64,000 nucleotides of DNA from Peptococcus niger (GTDB lineage: Bacteria > Bacillota > Peptococcia > Peptococcales > Peptococcaceae), in NCBI RefSeq assembly GCF_900101835.1, contig NZ_FNAF01000001.1:186001-250000 (forward strand). The letters run 5' to 3'. Under the pieces are notes generated by a model. It made no database searches and had not been told where the DNA came from. It was given only the letters and a program-made list of their open reading frames with translations. A program made the position numbers and the translations under genes. Shown piece by piece: positions 31,391 to 39,848 of the stretch (position 1 is the stretch's first letter; every line of letters starts with the position of its first letter).

Positions 31391-33094
31391 TTATGCATTG
31401 ATAAATTTATCGAAGGGCCAGAAGAAAATGCCGCCTTGCAAGAAGCGTACTTTATCAAATCCGGCATGTTCTAAAATCAACTGGGCTTCATAGCCACGTG
31501 TTGACAAGATGCAGAAAAGAATGATTTCCTTATCTTTCGGCAGTTCACCAGCACGTGCCCGCAATTCTTCAATGGGAATATGGGCTTGATGTTTTGCTTT
31601 AAATGCGCCCATTTGGTTGACCTCATCATCACAACGCAGGTCAACAAAGATAACATCGTCACGGTCTAAGAGGTCCAGGCAGGAAAAGAAATCGATTTGT
31701 TTGGCTCTGCCTTCGATGACGTTTTGGATGACATTGGCATTGGTCAAAAGGTTGTCCACAGCAGATGAGTAGGGCGGGGCATAAGCCAGGTCCATATTGG
31801 CCATATCGTAAGCCGTTAGCTGGGGATTGGCGGATAAGGCGCCTGCCATGGTGTCAACCCGTTTGTCAACATTACCCGGGCCAATGATTTGAACGCCTAA
31901 AATGCGGGCCGTCTTTTTATCGGCAACCACTTTGACCATAATGAGCTTTTTGCCCGGCATAAAATGCGTAATGTCCGGACCTGGCACAATGCAGGTAACG
32001 GCGTCAAAGCCTTGGGCTAAAGCATCTTTTTCTGTCAAACCAACCTTACCGGCCGTCCAATCAAATTGCTGCACCAAACTCGTCCCCAGTACGCCCGGGA
32101 AGGTTTGCGTATTGCCTTGGGCAATATTTGTGCCAATAATTCGGCCGTGTTTGTTTGCCGTTGACCCCATCGGTGCAAAAGTGCGTTTGCCGGTAATCCG
32201 GTGGTTGACCATGACGCAGTCCCCGCCAGCATAAATATCCGGGTCGCTCGTTTGCAAGTATTCGTTCACCACAATGCCGCCGTCGATCTCCAGGCCGGCA
32301 TCTTTGGCCAAGGCAACATCGCTGCGCACGCCGGTGGACACCAAAACCAGTCCACATTCCAATTCTCCTGCGTCCGTAACCACACCGCGGACTTCTCCCT
32401 TGTCGTCCAGTAAGACTTCCTTTAAAGCGGTGCCGGTCAAGATATTGATGTCTTCCGATTCCAAATAGGCTTGTAAGACCGCAGCCATATCCTTATCCAG
32501 CATTTTCGGGAAGATTTGGTCTTCCATTTCAATGACGGTGACCTCCAGCCCCCAATTGGCGCAGGCTTCCATCATTTCCATGCCGATTAAGCCACTGCCG
32601 ATAATCACCGCATGGCTGATACCGCCTTTCAAATGGCTCAAGATATCTTGACCGTCTTGAGGGGATTTAAGCTGGAAAACGCCCTTCCCGTCCAGGCCTT
32701 TAATCGGCGGTTTGGCATTGTAGGAACCTGTCGCTAAAACCAGTTTATCATAGGGCAGGACCTGCTCCGTCCCGTCTGCCACATGTTGAACCGTAACGGT
32801 TTTGGCCTTACGGTCAATTGCCGTAGCAGCATAACCGAGCAAGGTATCAATGTCTTTTGTCGCCTTCATAAATTCCGGCGTACGGACCGCATCCCAAGAG
32901 GTGGTCATCAGGTCATTTAATTCTTTAACCGTCGCACCAATATAATATGGCAGCCCACAGCCACCGTAAGAAATCCAATCGCCTTTTTCCACCAAGGTTA
33001 CCTTGGCATCCGGCATTAAGCGTTTCAGGCGTGCTGCAGCTTTCGGCCCGCAAGCCACCCCGCCGATGACAACAACATTTAAAGCGTCACTCAT
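31391..33094 (-). CDS. CoA-disulfide reductase / NADH-dependent polysulfide reductase with rhodanese domain
   Basis: 567-aa flavoprotein. The FAD Rossmann motif VVIGGVACGPKAAARL is N-terminal, the redox-active single cysteine lies in SYGGCGLPYYIG (near residue 43), the NAD(P)H-binding VIIGSGLIGMEMME is near 150, and a dimerization domain follows. A C-terminal rhodanese domain has its cysteine in ILFCILSTRGYE (residue about 530). This CoADR-RHD fusion reduces CoA disulfides, persulfides or polysulfides with NAD(P)H. ATG at 33094 is favoured because AAAGGAG lies 7 bases upstream. Divergently placed from dsrMK-like genes, suggesting linked thiol/sulfur metabolism. Confidence 0.85.
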   Translation of the reverse strand: MSDALNVVVIGGVACGPKAAARLKRLMPDAKVTLVEKGDWISYGGCGLPYYIGATVKELNDLMTTSWDAVRTPEFMKATKDIDTLLGYAATAIDRKAKTVTVQHVADGTEQVLPYDKLVLATGSYNAKPPIKGLDGKGVFQLKSPQDGQDILSHLKGGISHAVIIGSGLIGMEMMEACANWGLEVTVIEMEDQIFPKMLDKDMAAVLQAYLESEDINILTGTALKEVLLDDKGEVRGVVTDAGELECGLVLVSTGVRSDVALAKDAGLEIDGGIVVNEYLQTSDPDIYAGGDCVMVNHRITGKRTFAPMGSTANKHGRIIGTNIAQGNTQTFPGVLGTSLVQQFDWTAGKVGLTEKDALAQGFDAVTCIVPGPDITHFMPGKKLIMVKVVADKKTARILGVQIIGPGNVDKRVDTMAGALSANPQLTAYDMANMDLAYAPPYSSAVDNLLTNANVIQNVIEGRAKQIDFFSCLDLLDRDDVIFVDLRCDDEVNQMGAFKAKHQAHIPIEELRARAGELPKDKEIILFCILSTRGYEAQLILEHAGFDKVRFLQGGIFFWPFDKFINA

Positions 33095-33385
33095 GGTCAT
33101 TCTCCTTTATCATTTATTCTATGGTTCATAAGTTCTAGCTTCTATTGTACATGACTTTCCTTGAAAACTCGATAGGCCATAAAAATACAGCATTATAATC
33201 GATAATAGGTGTGATTACTATTTTCTATGTCTCTTCTGTCAAGTGCCGGTCAAAATTGGTACTAATGCGCAGAAAAATCTGATATGATAGACTCGTGAGA
33301 TTTAGAACAAACAGCGAATGCGCTGATGTTCAGCCGAAAATAAATCAAAATTTTTCGGCGTTCAGAAAAAAGGAGGTAGTATAGA
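33095..33385. promoter_or_regulatory. divergent intergenic region with leader hairpin before the dsrM-like gene
   Basis: 290 bp between divergent genes. It holds a TATGAT box near 33282 (possible -10 for the rightward genes) and, just before the dsrM ribosome binding site, a hairpin GCCGAAAA/TTTTCGGC (33333-33359) preceded by a small AGCG/CGCT stem. The hairpin may be an attenuator or an mRNA-stabilising structure. No known riboswitch is recognised. Confidence 0.4.
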
Positions 33386-34270
33386 ATGTTCTTGACCCTA
33401 CTCTGTTGGTTTGCCATCATCTTCTTCATTGCGGCATCTGTGAAAAAATTCCGTTTTTATGCCAAAAAACCGATGCATGGCAGACAAGACCTTTACCCCA
33501 TCCCCGGTGAAGATCCCGATCGTGCCAAATACGGCGGCTCCTACTATGAAGAGCAACGTTGGTATGAAAAACCGCGTGCTAAAAACCATCGTGGCGAAAT
33601 TCTCGACATGATGGCTGAAATGCTCTTTATTAAAAAGCTCTTTAAAAAGCAGCCGAAATTATGGTGGGTCTCTTATTCTCTTCACTTGGGCATCTACTGC
33701 ATTATTGCCGCTATTGTTATCGCTTCTGCAGCCGTATTGCTGCCCTTTACCGGTGTTTTAGCAATGCTCTTAGGCCTGGCCTTGACCGTTGCCGGTGTGG
33801 CCGGTGCTGTCTTGATTTCTGTCGGCACCATTGGTCTTCTGTTTAAGCGCATTACTGATCATGAATTCCGCAACTACACCACACCGCAAGAATTTTTCAA
33901 CTTAGCCTTTCTCGGTGCAGGCGGTCTGACCGGGTTGGCATCATTCGTCAGCAACGGTTGCCGTTTCAACTATGTCAAGCAAATCTTTAGCGATATGTTT
34001 CATTTTAGACCTATTAAGGGGTTAAATAAAATCACCGTTGTACATGTGCTGATTTTCTGTGGGCTCTTAATTTACATTCCTTTAACCAAAATGAGCCATT
34101 ATGCCGGAAAATACTTTGCCTTCCATAGCGTCCTTTGGGACAACCGTCCGAATACGCCCGGCAGCAAGGTTGAAAAGCGCATCATTGATGAAGCATCCAT
34201 CAAACCGAGCCCGGATATGCAATGGTCCGCCCCTCACTATCATCCGGCTCCGAAAAATGAGGAAAAATAA
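33386..34270 (+). CDS. DsrM/NarI-like membrane cytochrome b subunit
   Basis: 294-aa membrane protein of the NarI/DsrM/HdrE-like quinol-oxidising cytochrome b type. An N-terminal anchor helix is followed by a cytosolic stretch of about 60 residues, then several membrane helices. Candidate heme-ligand histidines are in YSLHLGIY (residue about 99), VVHVLIF and MSHYAGKYFAFH. The end GKYFAFHSVLWDNRPN is typical of this family. It would pass electrons between menaquinone and the iron-sulfur subunit encoded 40 bp downstream. AAAGGAGG lies upstream of ATG 33386. Confidence 0.78.
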   Translation: MFLTLLCWFAIIFFIAASVKKFRFYAKKPMHGRQDLYPIPGEDPDRAKYGGSYYEEQRWYEKPRAKNHRGEILDMMAEMLFIKKLFKKQPKLWWVSYSLHLGIYCIIAAIVIASAAVLLPFTGVLAMLLGLALTVAGVAGAVLISVGTIGLLFKRITDHEFRNYTTPQEFFNLAFLGAGGLTGLASFVSNGCRFNYVKQIFSDMFHFRPIKGLNKITVVHVLIFCGLLIYIPLTKMSHYAGKYFAFHSVLWDNRPNTPGSKVEKRIIDEASIKPSPDMQWSAPHYHPAPKNEEK

Positions 34271-34310
34271 AAACTGTTGCCTTGGACTATAGAGGATTGG
34301 AGGACTTTAA

Positions 34311-35981
34311 ATGATAGATGGACGTCATATTCGCCCGCGCGATATGGGTATCCGTGGAGAACAATTAACCACTGTCAACGACAAAAAGCACCTCATGCCT
34401 TTACCGGCACCCTTCGAAGATCCGGCCTCCTGGCCTGAAATTGAAGAAGCAAAACCGGAATGGCGTGACACCTATTATGCTGACCTGGACGGGTTCATCG
34501 CTTTGGATGACTTTAAACGGCCACAAACCAAAGAAGAAGAGGATGAACTGGTCAATAAGTTCTTAAAAGGTCTTGAAAAACTGCTCAATGATGAAGCCAA
34601 CAAGGGCATGATTCAGGTCTTGGATTTGACCATGGAATATTGCGCCAAATGCAATACTTGCTCAGATGCCTGCCACCTGTTCGTCGCAACCGACCGCAAT
34701 GAAATTTATCGCCCGACTTACCGCATTGATGTCTTGCGACGCATCATCAAGGGCTACATCAATCCGCCGAAAGGCAAATTGGGCCGCTGGAAGGCAAAAT
34801 TCACCGGCGCAGATGTGGATTTGAACTGGGAAACCATTATGCGATTGGCAGAAAGCGCTTACCGCTGCAACCTTTGCCGCCGTTGCGCCCAGGCCTGCCC
34901 CTTGGCTTTGGACAATGGGTCCTTGGCCAAAGAAATCCGTAAAATCTTCTCTCAGGAAATGGATATCGCACCGAAACCGGTTCACGATCGCGGCGCTAAA
35001 ATCCAATTGCGGACCGGTTCTTCTACCGGTATTACCAGAGCCGCTTTCCTGGATACTGTTGAGTTCTTGGATGAAGACTTAAATGACCTTTACCCGGGCA
35101 ACAACTATGAAGTGCCTATTGATAAAAAAGGCGCTGACATTCTTCTGATTCATAACGCCGGCGAGTATATGGCTTGGCCAGAAAACCCCATGGCATTTGA
35201 AATTTTATTCAACGAAGCCGGCTTGTCCTGGACTCTTTCCAGCGATATGATTGGCTATGACAACGTCAACTACGGCATCTGGTATGATGACAAAATGGCC
35301 CGCGACATCGCTCTGCAACAAATCGAAGCCGCTAAAAAGCTTGGCGTTAATCGTATTGTCGTCGGCGAATGTGGTCATGCCCACAAGGCCATCAGCGTCG
35401 TCAGCGACCGTTTCTCACCAGCAAAAGACCGGGTACCGGTTGAAAGCTTCTTGCCTATGCTGCGCGATTTGGTGTTAGGCGGAACCTATGACCTGGATCC
35501 CATGCGCAATGATTTTGCCGTCACCCTACATGACCCTTGCAACTTTGTACGCCAGATGGGTGTTGTACAACCGCAGCGTGACATCATCAACGCAGTGGTG
35601 CCAAAAGGCCGGTTCATGGAAATGTACCCGCACGGGGTTGACAACTACTGCTGTGGCGGTGGCTCCGGCTTTGCCATCATGAACAGCATGAACTTCCCGG
35701 CCTATCGTGAAAACATCTCTACTCGTATGAAACTCAAACAAGTATTGGATGCTTTTGGACCGGAGAACATTTACAACAAAGATTTGGTCAAATACATTTG
35801 CGCTCCCTGCTCCAACTGCAAGGGGACTTTCCGCGAAATGCTCAAATACTGGGGTCTCACTGAAAACTATAACTTCCAGTATGCCGGCTTAGTGGAACTG
35901 GTCGTCAACGCCATGACAAAATTCGATACACCTTATTTCGAATGGATGCGCGATGACGCCGATGAATTTTCCATGATGTAA
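34311..35981 (+). CDS. DsrK/HdrD-like iron-sulfur disulfide reductase subunit
   Basis: 556-aa cytosolic iron-sulfur protein. Two 4Fe-4S motifs (CAKCNTCSDACHL near residue 109 and CNLCRRCAQACPL near 188) are followed by two CCG domains: VGECGHAHKA with the preceding region, and HDPCNFVRQ ... NYCCGGGSG ... CAPCSNCK. CCG domains hold the noncubane 4Fe-4S cofactor of heterodisulfide reductases. With its DsrM-like partner it should be a menaquinol:thiol/disulfide oxidoreductase. GGAGG precedes ATG 34311. The other Dsr subunits (JOP) are not encoded here. Confidence 0.85.
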   Translation: MIDGRHIRPRDMGIRGEQLTTVNDKKHLMPLPAPFEDPASWPEIEEAKPEWRDTYYADLDGFIALDDFKRPQTKEEEDELVNKFLKGLEKLLNDEANKGMIQVLDLTMEYCAKCNTCSDACHLFVATDRNEIYRPTYRIDVLRRIIKGYINPPKGKLGRWKAKFTGADVDLNWETIMRLAESAYRCNLCRRCAQACPLALDNGSLAKEIRKIFSQEMDIAPKPVHDRGAKIQLRTGSSTGITRAAFLDTVEFLDEDLNDLYPGNNYEVPIDKKGADILLIHNAGEYMAWPENPMAFEILFNEAGLSWTLSSDMIGYDNVNYGIWYDDKMARDIALQQIEAAKKLGVNRIVVGECGHAHKAISVVSDRFSPAKDRVPVESFLPMLRDLVLGGTYDLDPMRNDFAVTLHDPCNFVRQMGVVQPQRDIINAVVPKGRFMEMYPHGVDNYCCGGGSGFAIMNSMNFPAYRENISTRMKLKQVLDAFGPENIYNKDLVKYICAPCSNCKGTFREMLKYWGLTENYNFQYAGLVELVVNAMTKFDTPYFEWMRDDADEFSMM

Positions 35982-36005
35982 GATGGCTAAAATGGACAAG
36001 TTGGT

Positions 36006-36055
36006 CCAATAAAAATAACCGACTGCCTTCACTGGCGGTCGGTTATTTTTATTGG
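36006..36055 (+). terminator. terminator after the dsrK-like gene
   Basis: Perfect 18-bp inverted repeat (36006-36023 / 36038-36055), GC core ACCGAC/GTCGGT and a T-rich right arm (TTATTTTTATT). It can work in both directions. Confidence 0.85.
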
Positions 36056-36152
36056 GTTTGCTCTTTTATGCCCACCTAGCGGTTAGCCCTATCTTGGCCA
36101 GCTCCCCCTTACAAGTCATATGAGCAGCCTTCCCGCTAGCTGCAATCCTGTC

Positions 36153-36191
36153 AAAAAAACAGCGCCGGCATAATCTATGCCCAACGCTGTT
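36153..36191 (-). terminator. terminator after the class I methyltransferase gene
   Basis: AACAGCG...CGCTGTT stem with inner GGCATA/TATGCC pairing, followed by seven T residues on the minus strand. Confidence 0.8.
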
Positions 36192-36226
36192 GGTCATTTA
36201 CCGAAGCATATGGCCGGTGATTTTAT

Positions 36227-36910
36227 TTAGACAACAGGCGGTTTTTGCCAGAGTAAGCAGGCAAAAGCCCCTCTTTCGCTTTGACTTAACCGCATCTCAT
36301 TTTCCAAAGTTAAGGCTTCCGGCCCGGCATTCGGGGGAACAAAAACCGACTCCCGCGCCGCAAGCAAATAATCCGGCGCCAAGGCTTTCATTTCTTCCAT
36401 GGTTTTAAAGGCCGCCTCATGAAAAACCGAATCTTCACGAGGCATGTGGGTTAGGTACTCTGCTCCCCAAGTGGAATCCCGGGTAATAGTGCCAATCATG
36501 ATATAGCCGCCGGGCCGCACCACGCGAAAACATTCATCCAAGGCTTTTTTACTGTCCTGGATAAATTCAAAAAGCGCCATAGAAACAACACCGTCAAAGC
36601 TCTCATTGGCAAAATCCATATTGGTGATGTCCATTTCATGAAGTCGCGGTGCTAAACCGGCGTATTTCAGCTTTTGCCGGGCAATGGCAAGCATTTCAGC
36701 TGACAGGTCAATGCCGGTCATGCGGTGGCCCAAAAGGCTCATTTTCAAAGTAAATCGACCTGTCCCGCAGCCGACATCCAGGATATTTTTCCCCATTTTC
36801 ACTGGCAGAAGGGACAGGGCACATTCCGTCTCTCTGGCGTCTACAAACCGTCCAAGGGGTGTCTCATACCAAGCATCATATTCCTTTGATTTTTCGGCAA
36901 AATCCGCCAT
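36227..36910 (-). CDS. class I SAM-dependent methyltransferase
   Basis: 227-aa methyltransferase of the Methyltransf_11/25 type: motif I ILDVGCGTGRFTLKM (near residue 44), acidic MTGIDLSAEMLAIAR, motif FDGVVSMALFEFIQD and RPGGYIMIGTI. The substrate is unknown; the general layout resembles UbiE/MenG-like and small-molecule methyltransferases. ATG at 36910 (MADFAEKSKEY) follows AGGATGAGG. Downstream of typA by 29 bp on the same strand, so possibly co-transcribed. Confidence 0.8.
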   Translation of the reverse strand: MADFAEKSKEYDAWYETPLGRFVDARETECALSLLPVKMGKNILDVGCGTGRFTLKMSLLGHRMTGIDLSAEMLAIARQKLKYAGLAPRLHEMDITNMDFANESFDGVVSMALFEFIQDSKKALDECFRVVRPGGYIMIGTITRDSTWGAEYLTHMPREDSVFHEAAFKTMEEMKALAPDYLLAARESVFVPPNAGPEALTLENEMRLSQSERGAFACLLWQKPPVV

Positions 36911-36939
36911 TGACCTCATCCTTTCTGCCCCTATCCGCC

Positions 36940-38763
36940 TTATTGATCTGCGTGTTTTGCGTACTTTTGGCGATCAGCCAGACGTAAAAAGCGTTTTCTC
37001 AAGCGCAAATGCTGAGGCGTGACTTCCAGATATTCATCCTGTGCCAAAAAGGCAATGCATTCTTCCAAGGACATGCTTCGGGCACCCTTTAATTGAATGG
37101 CATCGTCTTTACCGGCTGCACGGGTATTGGTTAATTTTTTCGTTTTGCACACATTGATGGGAACATCTTGACTACGGTTGGCTTCGCCGATGACCATCCC
37201 CTCGTACACGTTCACGCCCGGACCGATAAACAGTTCGCCTCGTTCTTCGGCAGCCTTCAGGCCGTAAGCAGTGGAAACCCCGGTTTCAAAAACGACCAGA
37301 ACGCCACCATCCCGGGTGGTAAAAGTCCCTGCAAAGGGACGGTGGTCTTCATAGGTTGCATTCATAATCCCATAGCCGTGAGTTAATGTCAAGAACTGGG
37401 TCCGGAAGCCAACCAAACCGCGTGTCGGTACAATAAATTCAAGACGGGTTTCACTGCCGCGCGGCATCATTTGCTGCATAACGCCATGACGGCGATTCAA
37501 TTCATTCATCACATCGCCAATGTAGTCTTCCGGAATATCCAAGGTGACAAATTCAAAGGGCTCGCATCTCACACCGTCAACTTCTTTATAGATAACTTGC
37601 GGCATGGAAACTTGAAACTCCAGCCCTTCACGGCGCATTTTTTCGATTAAAATGGCCAAATGCAGCTCGCCGCGGCCGGCCACACGGAAGGCATCCGCTG
37701 AATCGGTGTCGCTGACTTGCAGGGCAATATCCGCTTCACACTCTTTCAGCAACCGTTCTCTAAGTTTTCGACTGGTCAGCGGTTCCCCGTCTTGTCCCGC
37801 AAAAGGCGAATTATTGATCAAGAACCGCATTTCCAGCGTTGGTTCTTCTATTTCTATAAAGGGCAAGGGATCCAAGCGGTTAACATCGCAAATAGTTTCA
37901 CCGACATTAATCTCGCCCAGGCCACCAATGGCCACAATATCCCCGGCGCCGGCTTCTTCAATATCCACCTGCTTTAAGCCGTCAAACCCGTACAATTTAT
38001 TGACACGCACTTGGCGAACATCTCCTTGGCGGTTCATAATCGCCACCGAGTCACCAAGGTGCAGCATACCCCGCTTAATGGTACAAATCCCCATTTTGCC
38101 CACGTATTCGTTATAATCCATCAGTGTGACCTGAGCCTGCAAACTGGCATTTCTATCGCCCTTCGGGGCCGGAATAGTGGTGACGATTTGATCCAGCAAG
38201 GCCTTGAGGTCTGTTGTTGCGGATAAATCCGGCTCCGTTCCACAAATGCCCTTAACGCCAACGGCGTACAGCACAGGGAAATCAAGTTGCTCTTCATTAG
38301 CATTCAGATCAATGAACAAGTCATATACCTCATCCAAGACCTCGGCCGGTCGAACAAAGGATTTATCCATTTTATTGATAATGACAATCGGCACCAGATT
38401 GGCCGCCAGGGCTTTTTTAAGCACGAACCGGGTTTGGGGCATGCAGCCTTCAAAGGCATCCACAACCAAAATGACGCCATCGACCATGGTCATGATGCGT
38501 TCCACTTCACCACCAAAATCAGCGTGCCCCGGCGTATCGACAATGTTCATGCGAACGCCTTGATAATCAATGGAGGTATTTTTTGCTAAAATGGTAATGC
38601 CTTTTTCGCGCTCCAAATCATTTTTATCCATGACTCTTTCGGCCACGGTTTCATTGTCACGAAAGGTCCCGCTTTGACGCAAAAGTTGGTCCACTAAGGT
38701 CGTTTTCCCGTGGTCAACGTGTGCAATGATGGCTATATTTCGAATGTTATTTTCGTCTCGCAT
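36940..38763 (-). CDS. typA: translational GTPase TypA/BipA
   Basis: 607-aa ribosome-associated GTPase. G1 AHVDHGKTTLVDQLL near residue 14, switch II DTPGHADFGGEVER near 74, NKMDK (G4) near 128, then EF-G-like domains II, III and V and the BipA-specific C-terminal domain (VCKTKKLTNTRAAGKDDAIQ). It supports 50S assembly and growth in stress. ATG at 38763 follows GGAGGC. A terminator separates it from rpmF upstream. Confidence 0.96.
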   Translation of the reverse strand: MRDENNIRNIAIIAHVDHGKTTLVDQLLRQSGTFRDNETVAERVMDKNDLEREKGITILAKNTSIDYQGVRMNIVDTPGHADFGGEVERIMTMVDGVILVVDAFEGCMPQTRFVLKKALAANLVPIVIINKMDKSFVRPAEVLDEVYDLFIDLNANEEQLDFPVLYAVGVKGICGTEPDLSATTDLKALLDQIVTTIPAPKGDRNASLQAQVTLMDYNEYVGKMGICTIKRGMLHLGDSVAIMNRQGDVRQVRVNKLYGFDGLKQVDIEEAGAGDIVAIGGLGEINVGETICDVNRLDPLPFIEIEEPTLEMRFLINNSPFAGQDGEPLTSRKLRERLLKECEADIALQVSDTDSADAFRVAGRGELHLAILIEKMRREGLEFQVSMPQVIYKEVDGVRCEPFEFVTLDIPEDYIGDVMNELNRRHGVMQQMMPRGSETRLEFIVPTRGLVGFRTQFLTLTHGYGIMNATYEDHRPFAGTFTTRDGGVLVVFETGVSTAYGLKAAEERGELFIGPGVNVYEGMVIGEANRSQDVPINVCKTKKLTNTRAAGKDDAIQLKGARSMSLEECIAFLAQDEYLEVTPQHLRLRKRFLRLADRQKYAKHADQ

Positions 38764-38783
38764 ACGGCCTCCTAGCCTGAAAG

Positions 38784-38816
38784 AAAAACACCCGACCAGG
38801 CAGACCTGTTCGGGTG
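38784..38816 (-). terminator. terminator after rpmF
   Basis: CACCCGA / TCGGGTG arms with further internal pairing (CAGG/CCTG) and TTTTTC on the minus strand, directly after the rpmF stop. Confidence 0.8.
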
Positions 38817-38822
38817 AGTAGC

Positions 38823-39035
38823 TTATTCGTCATCCTGTGCAGCTGTCGTTGCCGGAACTTTTTCGGCACCGACTACACGGCCATCATAATGACCGCAAGA
38901 CGGGCAAACATGGTGGGGTAATTTCGGTTCATGACAGTTCGGACACGTCATTGCGGAAACAGCGTTCAGTTTAGACCAAGCGCTGCGCTTGATGTTTCTT
39001 CTGGCTTTGGATCGTTTACTTTTTTGGACACCCAT
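38823..39035 (-). CDS. rpmF: 50S ribosomal protein L32
   Basis: 70-aa L32 with the basic start MGVQKSKRSKARRNIKRSAW and a zinc ribbon (CPNCHEPKLPHHVCPSCG). A C-terminal acidic tail (TTAAQDDE) is slightly longer than usual. The zinc-binding (C+) form is present. One base after the yceD stop, the standard yceD-rpmF pairing. Confidence 0.97.
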   Translation of the reverse strand: MGVQKSKRSKARRNIKRSAWSKLNAVSAMTCPNCHEPKLPHHVCPSCGHYDGRVVGAEKVPATTAAQDDE

Positions 39036-39575
39036 TTATTCCACCTCCCCGTCTCGCAGTTGTGCCAATTTGGCCCACCGCGGATCAATTTCAATGGTTT
39101 CACATTGACAATCGCCCAGATTAAGATTTTGCCCACACTTGGGACACAAGCCTTTACAATCCTCCCGGCACAAAACCGTCACCGGCAAGGTTTGCAAAAG
39201 CGTATTCACCAGCAATGGTTCAAAATCGTACATGGTCTTGTCATAAATCCAATAGCGTTCTTCCAAGTCACCCATCTCTTCACCCGGTTTTATGACATTG
39301 GGGATGTCTAAGGCATACACCAAATTTTCATCAATATCTGCCTGCACATTGATGTGAACCGGTGTCAAGCACCGATCACAGGGCACCACCAAGTGCCCGC
39401 TCATATGGCCAAGCATTTGCATCTCGTATTGGGCAACACGAAAAATGCCGCTAACCTTAAGCCCATCGACAAAATGGTAGCCTGCAGGTAACAAAGGCAA
39501 AGCTGCCGCTTCAAAGTGAAACGGCACATCGGATTGTACTTGTGGTCGAACCGATGCCAAATTCAGTGACAGCAT
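39036..39575 (-). CDS. yceD: DUF177/YceD family protein
   Basis: 179-aa YceD/DUF177 protein, conserved upstream of rpmF in bacteria and linked to 23S rRNA or ribosome biogenesis. The C-terminal motif CKGLCPKCGQNLNLGDCQC is a characteristic cysteine cluster, and CDRCLTP lies mid-protein. ATG at 39575 follows AGGAGGG; an upstream ATG at 39608 is less likely. A consensus promoter lies 40-70 bp upstream. Confidence 0.9.
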   Translation of the reverse strand: MLSLNLASVRPQVQSDVPFHFEAAALPLLPAGYHFVDGLKVSGIFRVAQYEMQMLGHMSGHLVVPCDRCLTPVHINVQADIDENLVYALDIPNVIKPGEEMGDLEERYWIYDKTMYDFEPLLVNTLLQTLPVTVLCREDCKGLCPKCGQNLNLGDCQCETIEIDPRWAKLAQLRDGEVE

Positions 39576-39616
39576 GGCGCTCCCTCCTAAAATGATGACA
39601 GCGTTCAACTTGTACT

Positions 39617-39645
39617 ATTATAGACATCTGAGGACCACTTGTCAA
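39617..39645 (-). promoter_or_regulatory. sigma-A promoter of yceD-rpmF
   Basis: Perfect consensus on minus: TTGACA (39645-39640), 17-bp spacer, TATAAT (39622-39617). Confidence 0.85.
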
Positions 39646-39848
39646 TTGTTTTCACCGCTATTCCAGGCCTTTCTCTTCTTATTTTTATCGGCTAAGCCTT
39701 GACGGTGCAGCCTCACTCTTTTTCTCTTCCAGAACTGATCGGTTTACCCATGGGGAAGGTCAGGGCTATTGCCGATGACGCCTGCGGATGGTATGATCAT
39801 CCATATGAACTGCTGCCATACTGTTAGGTGAATTTTAGGGGGGCTACC

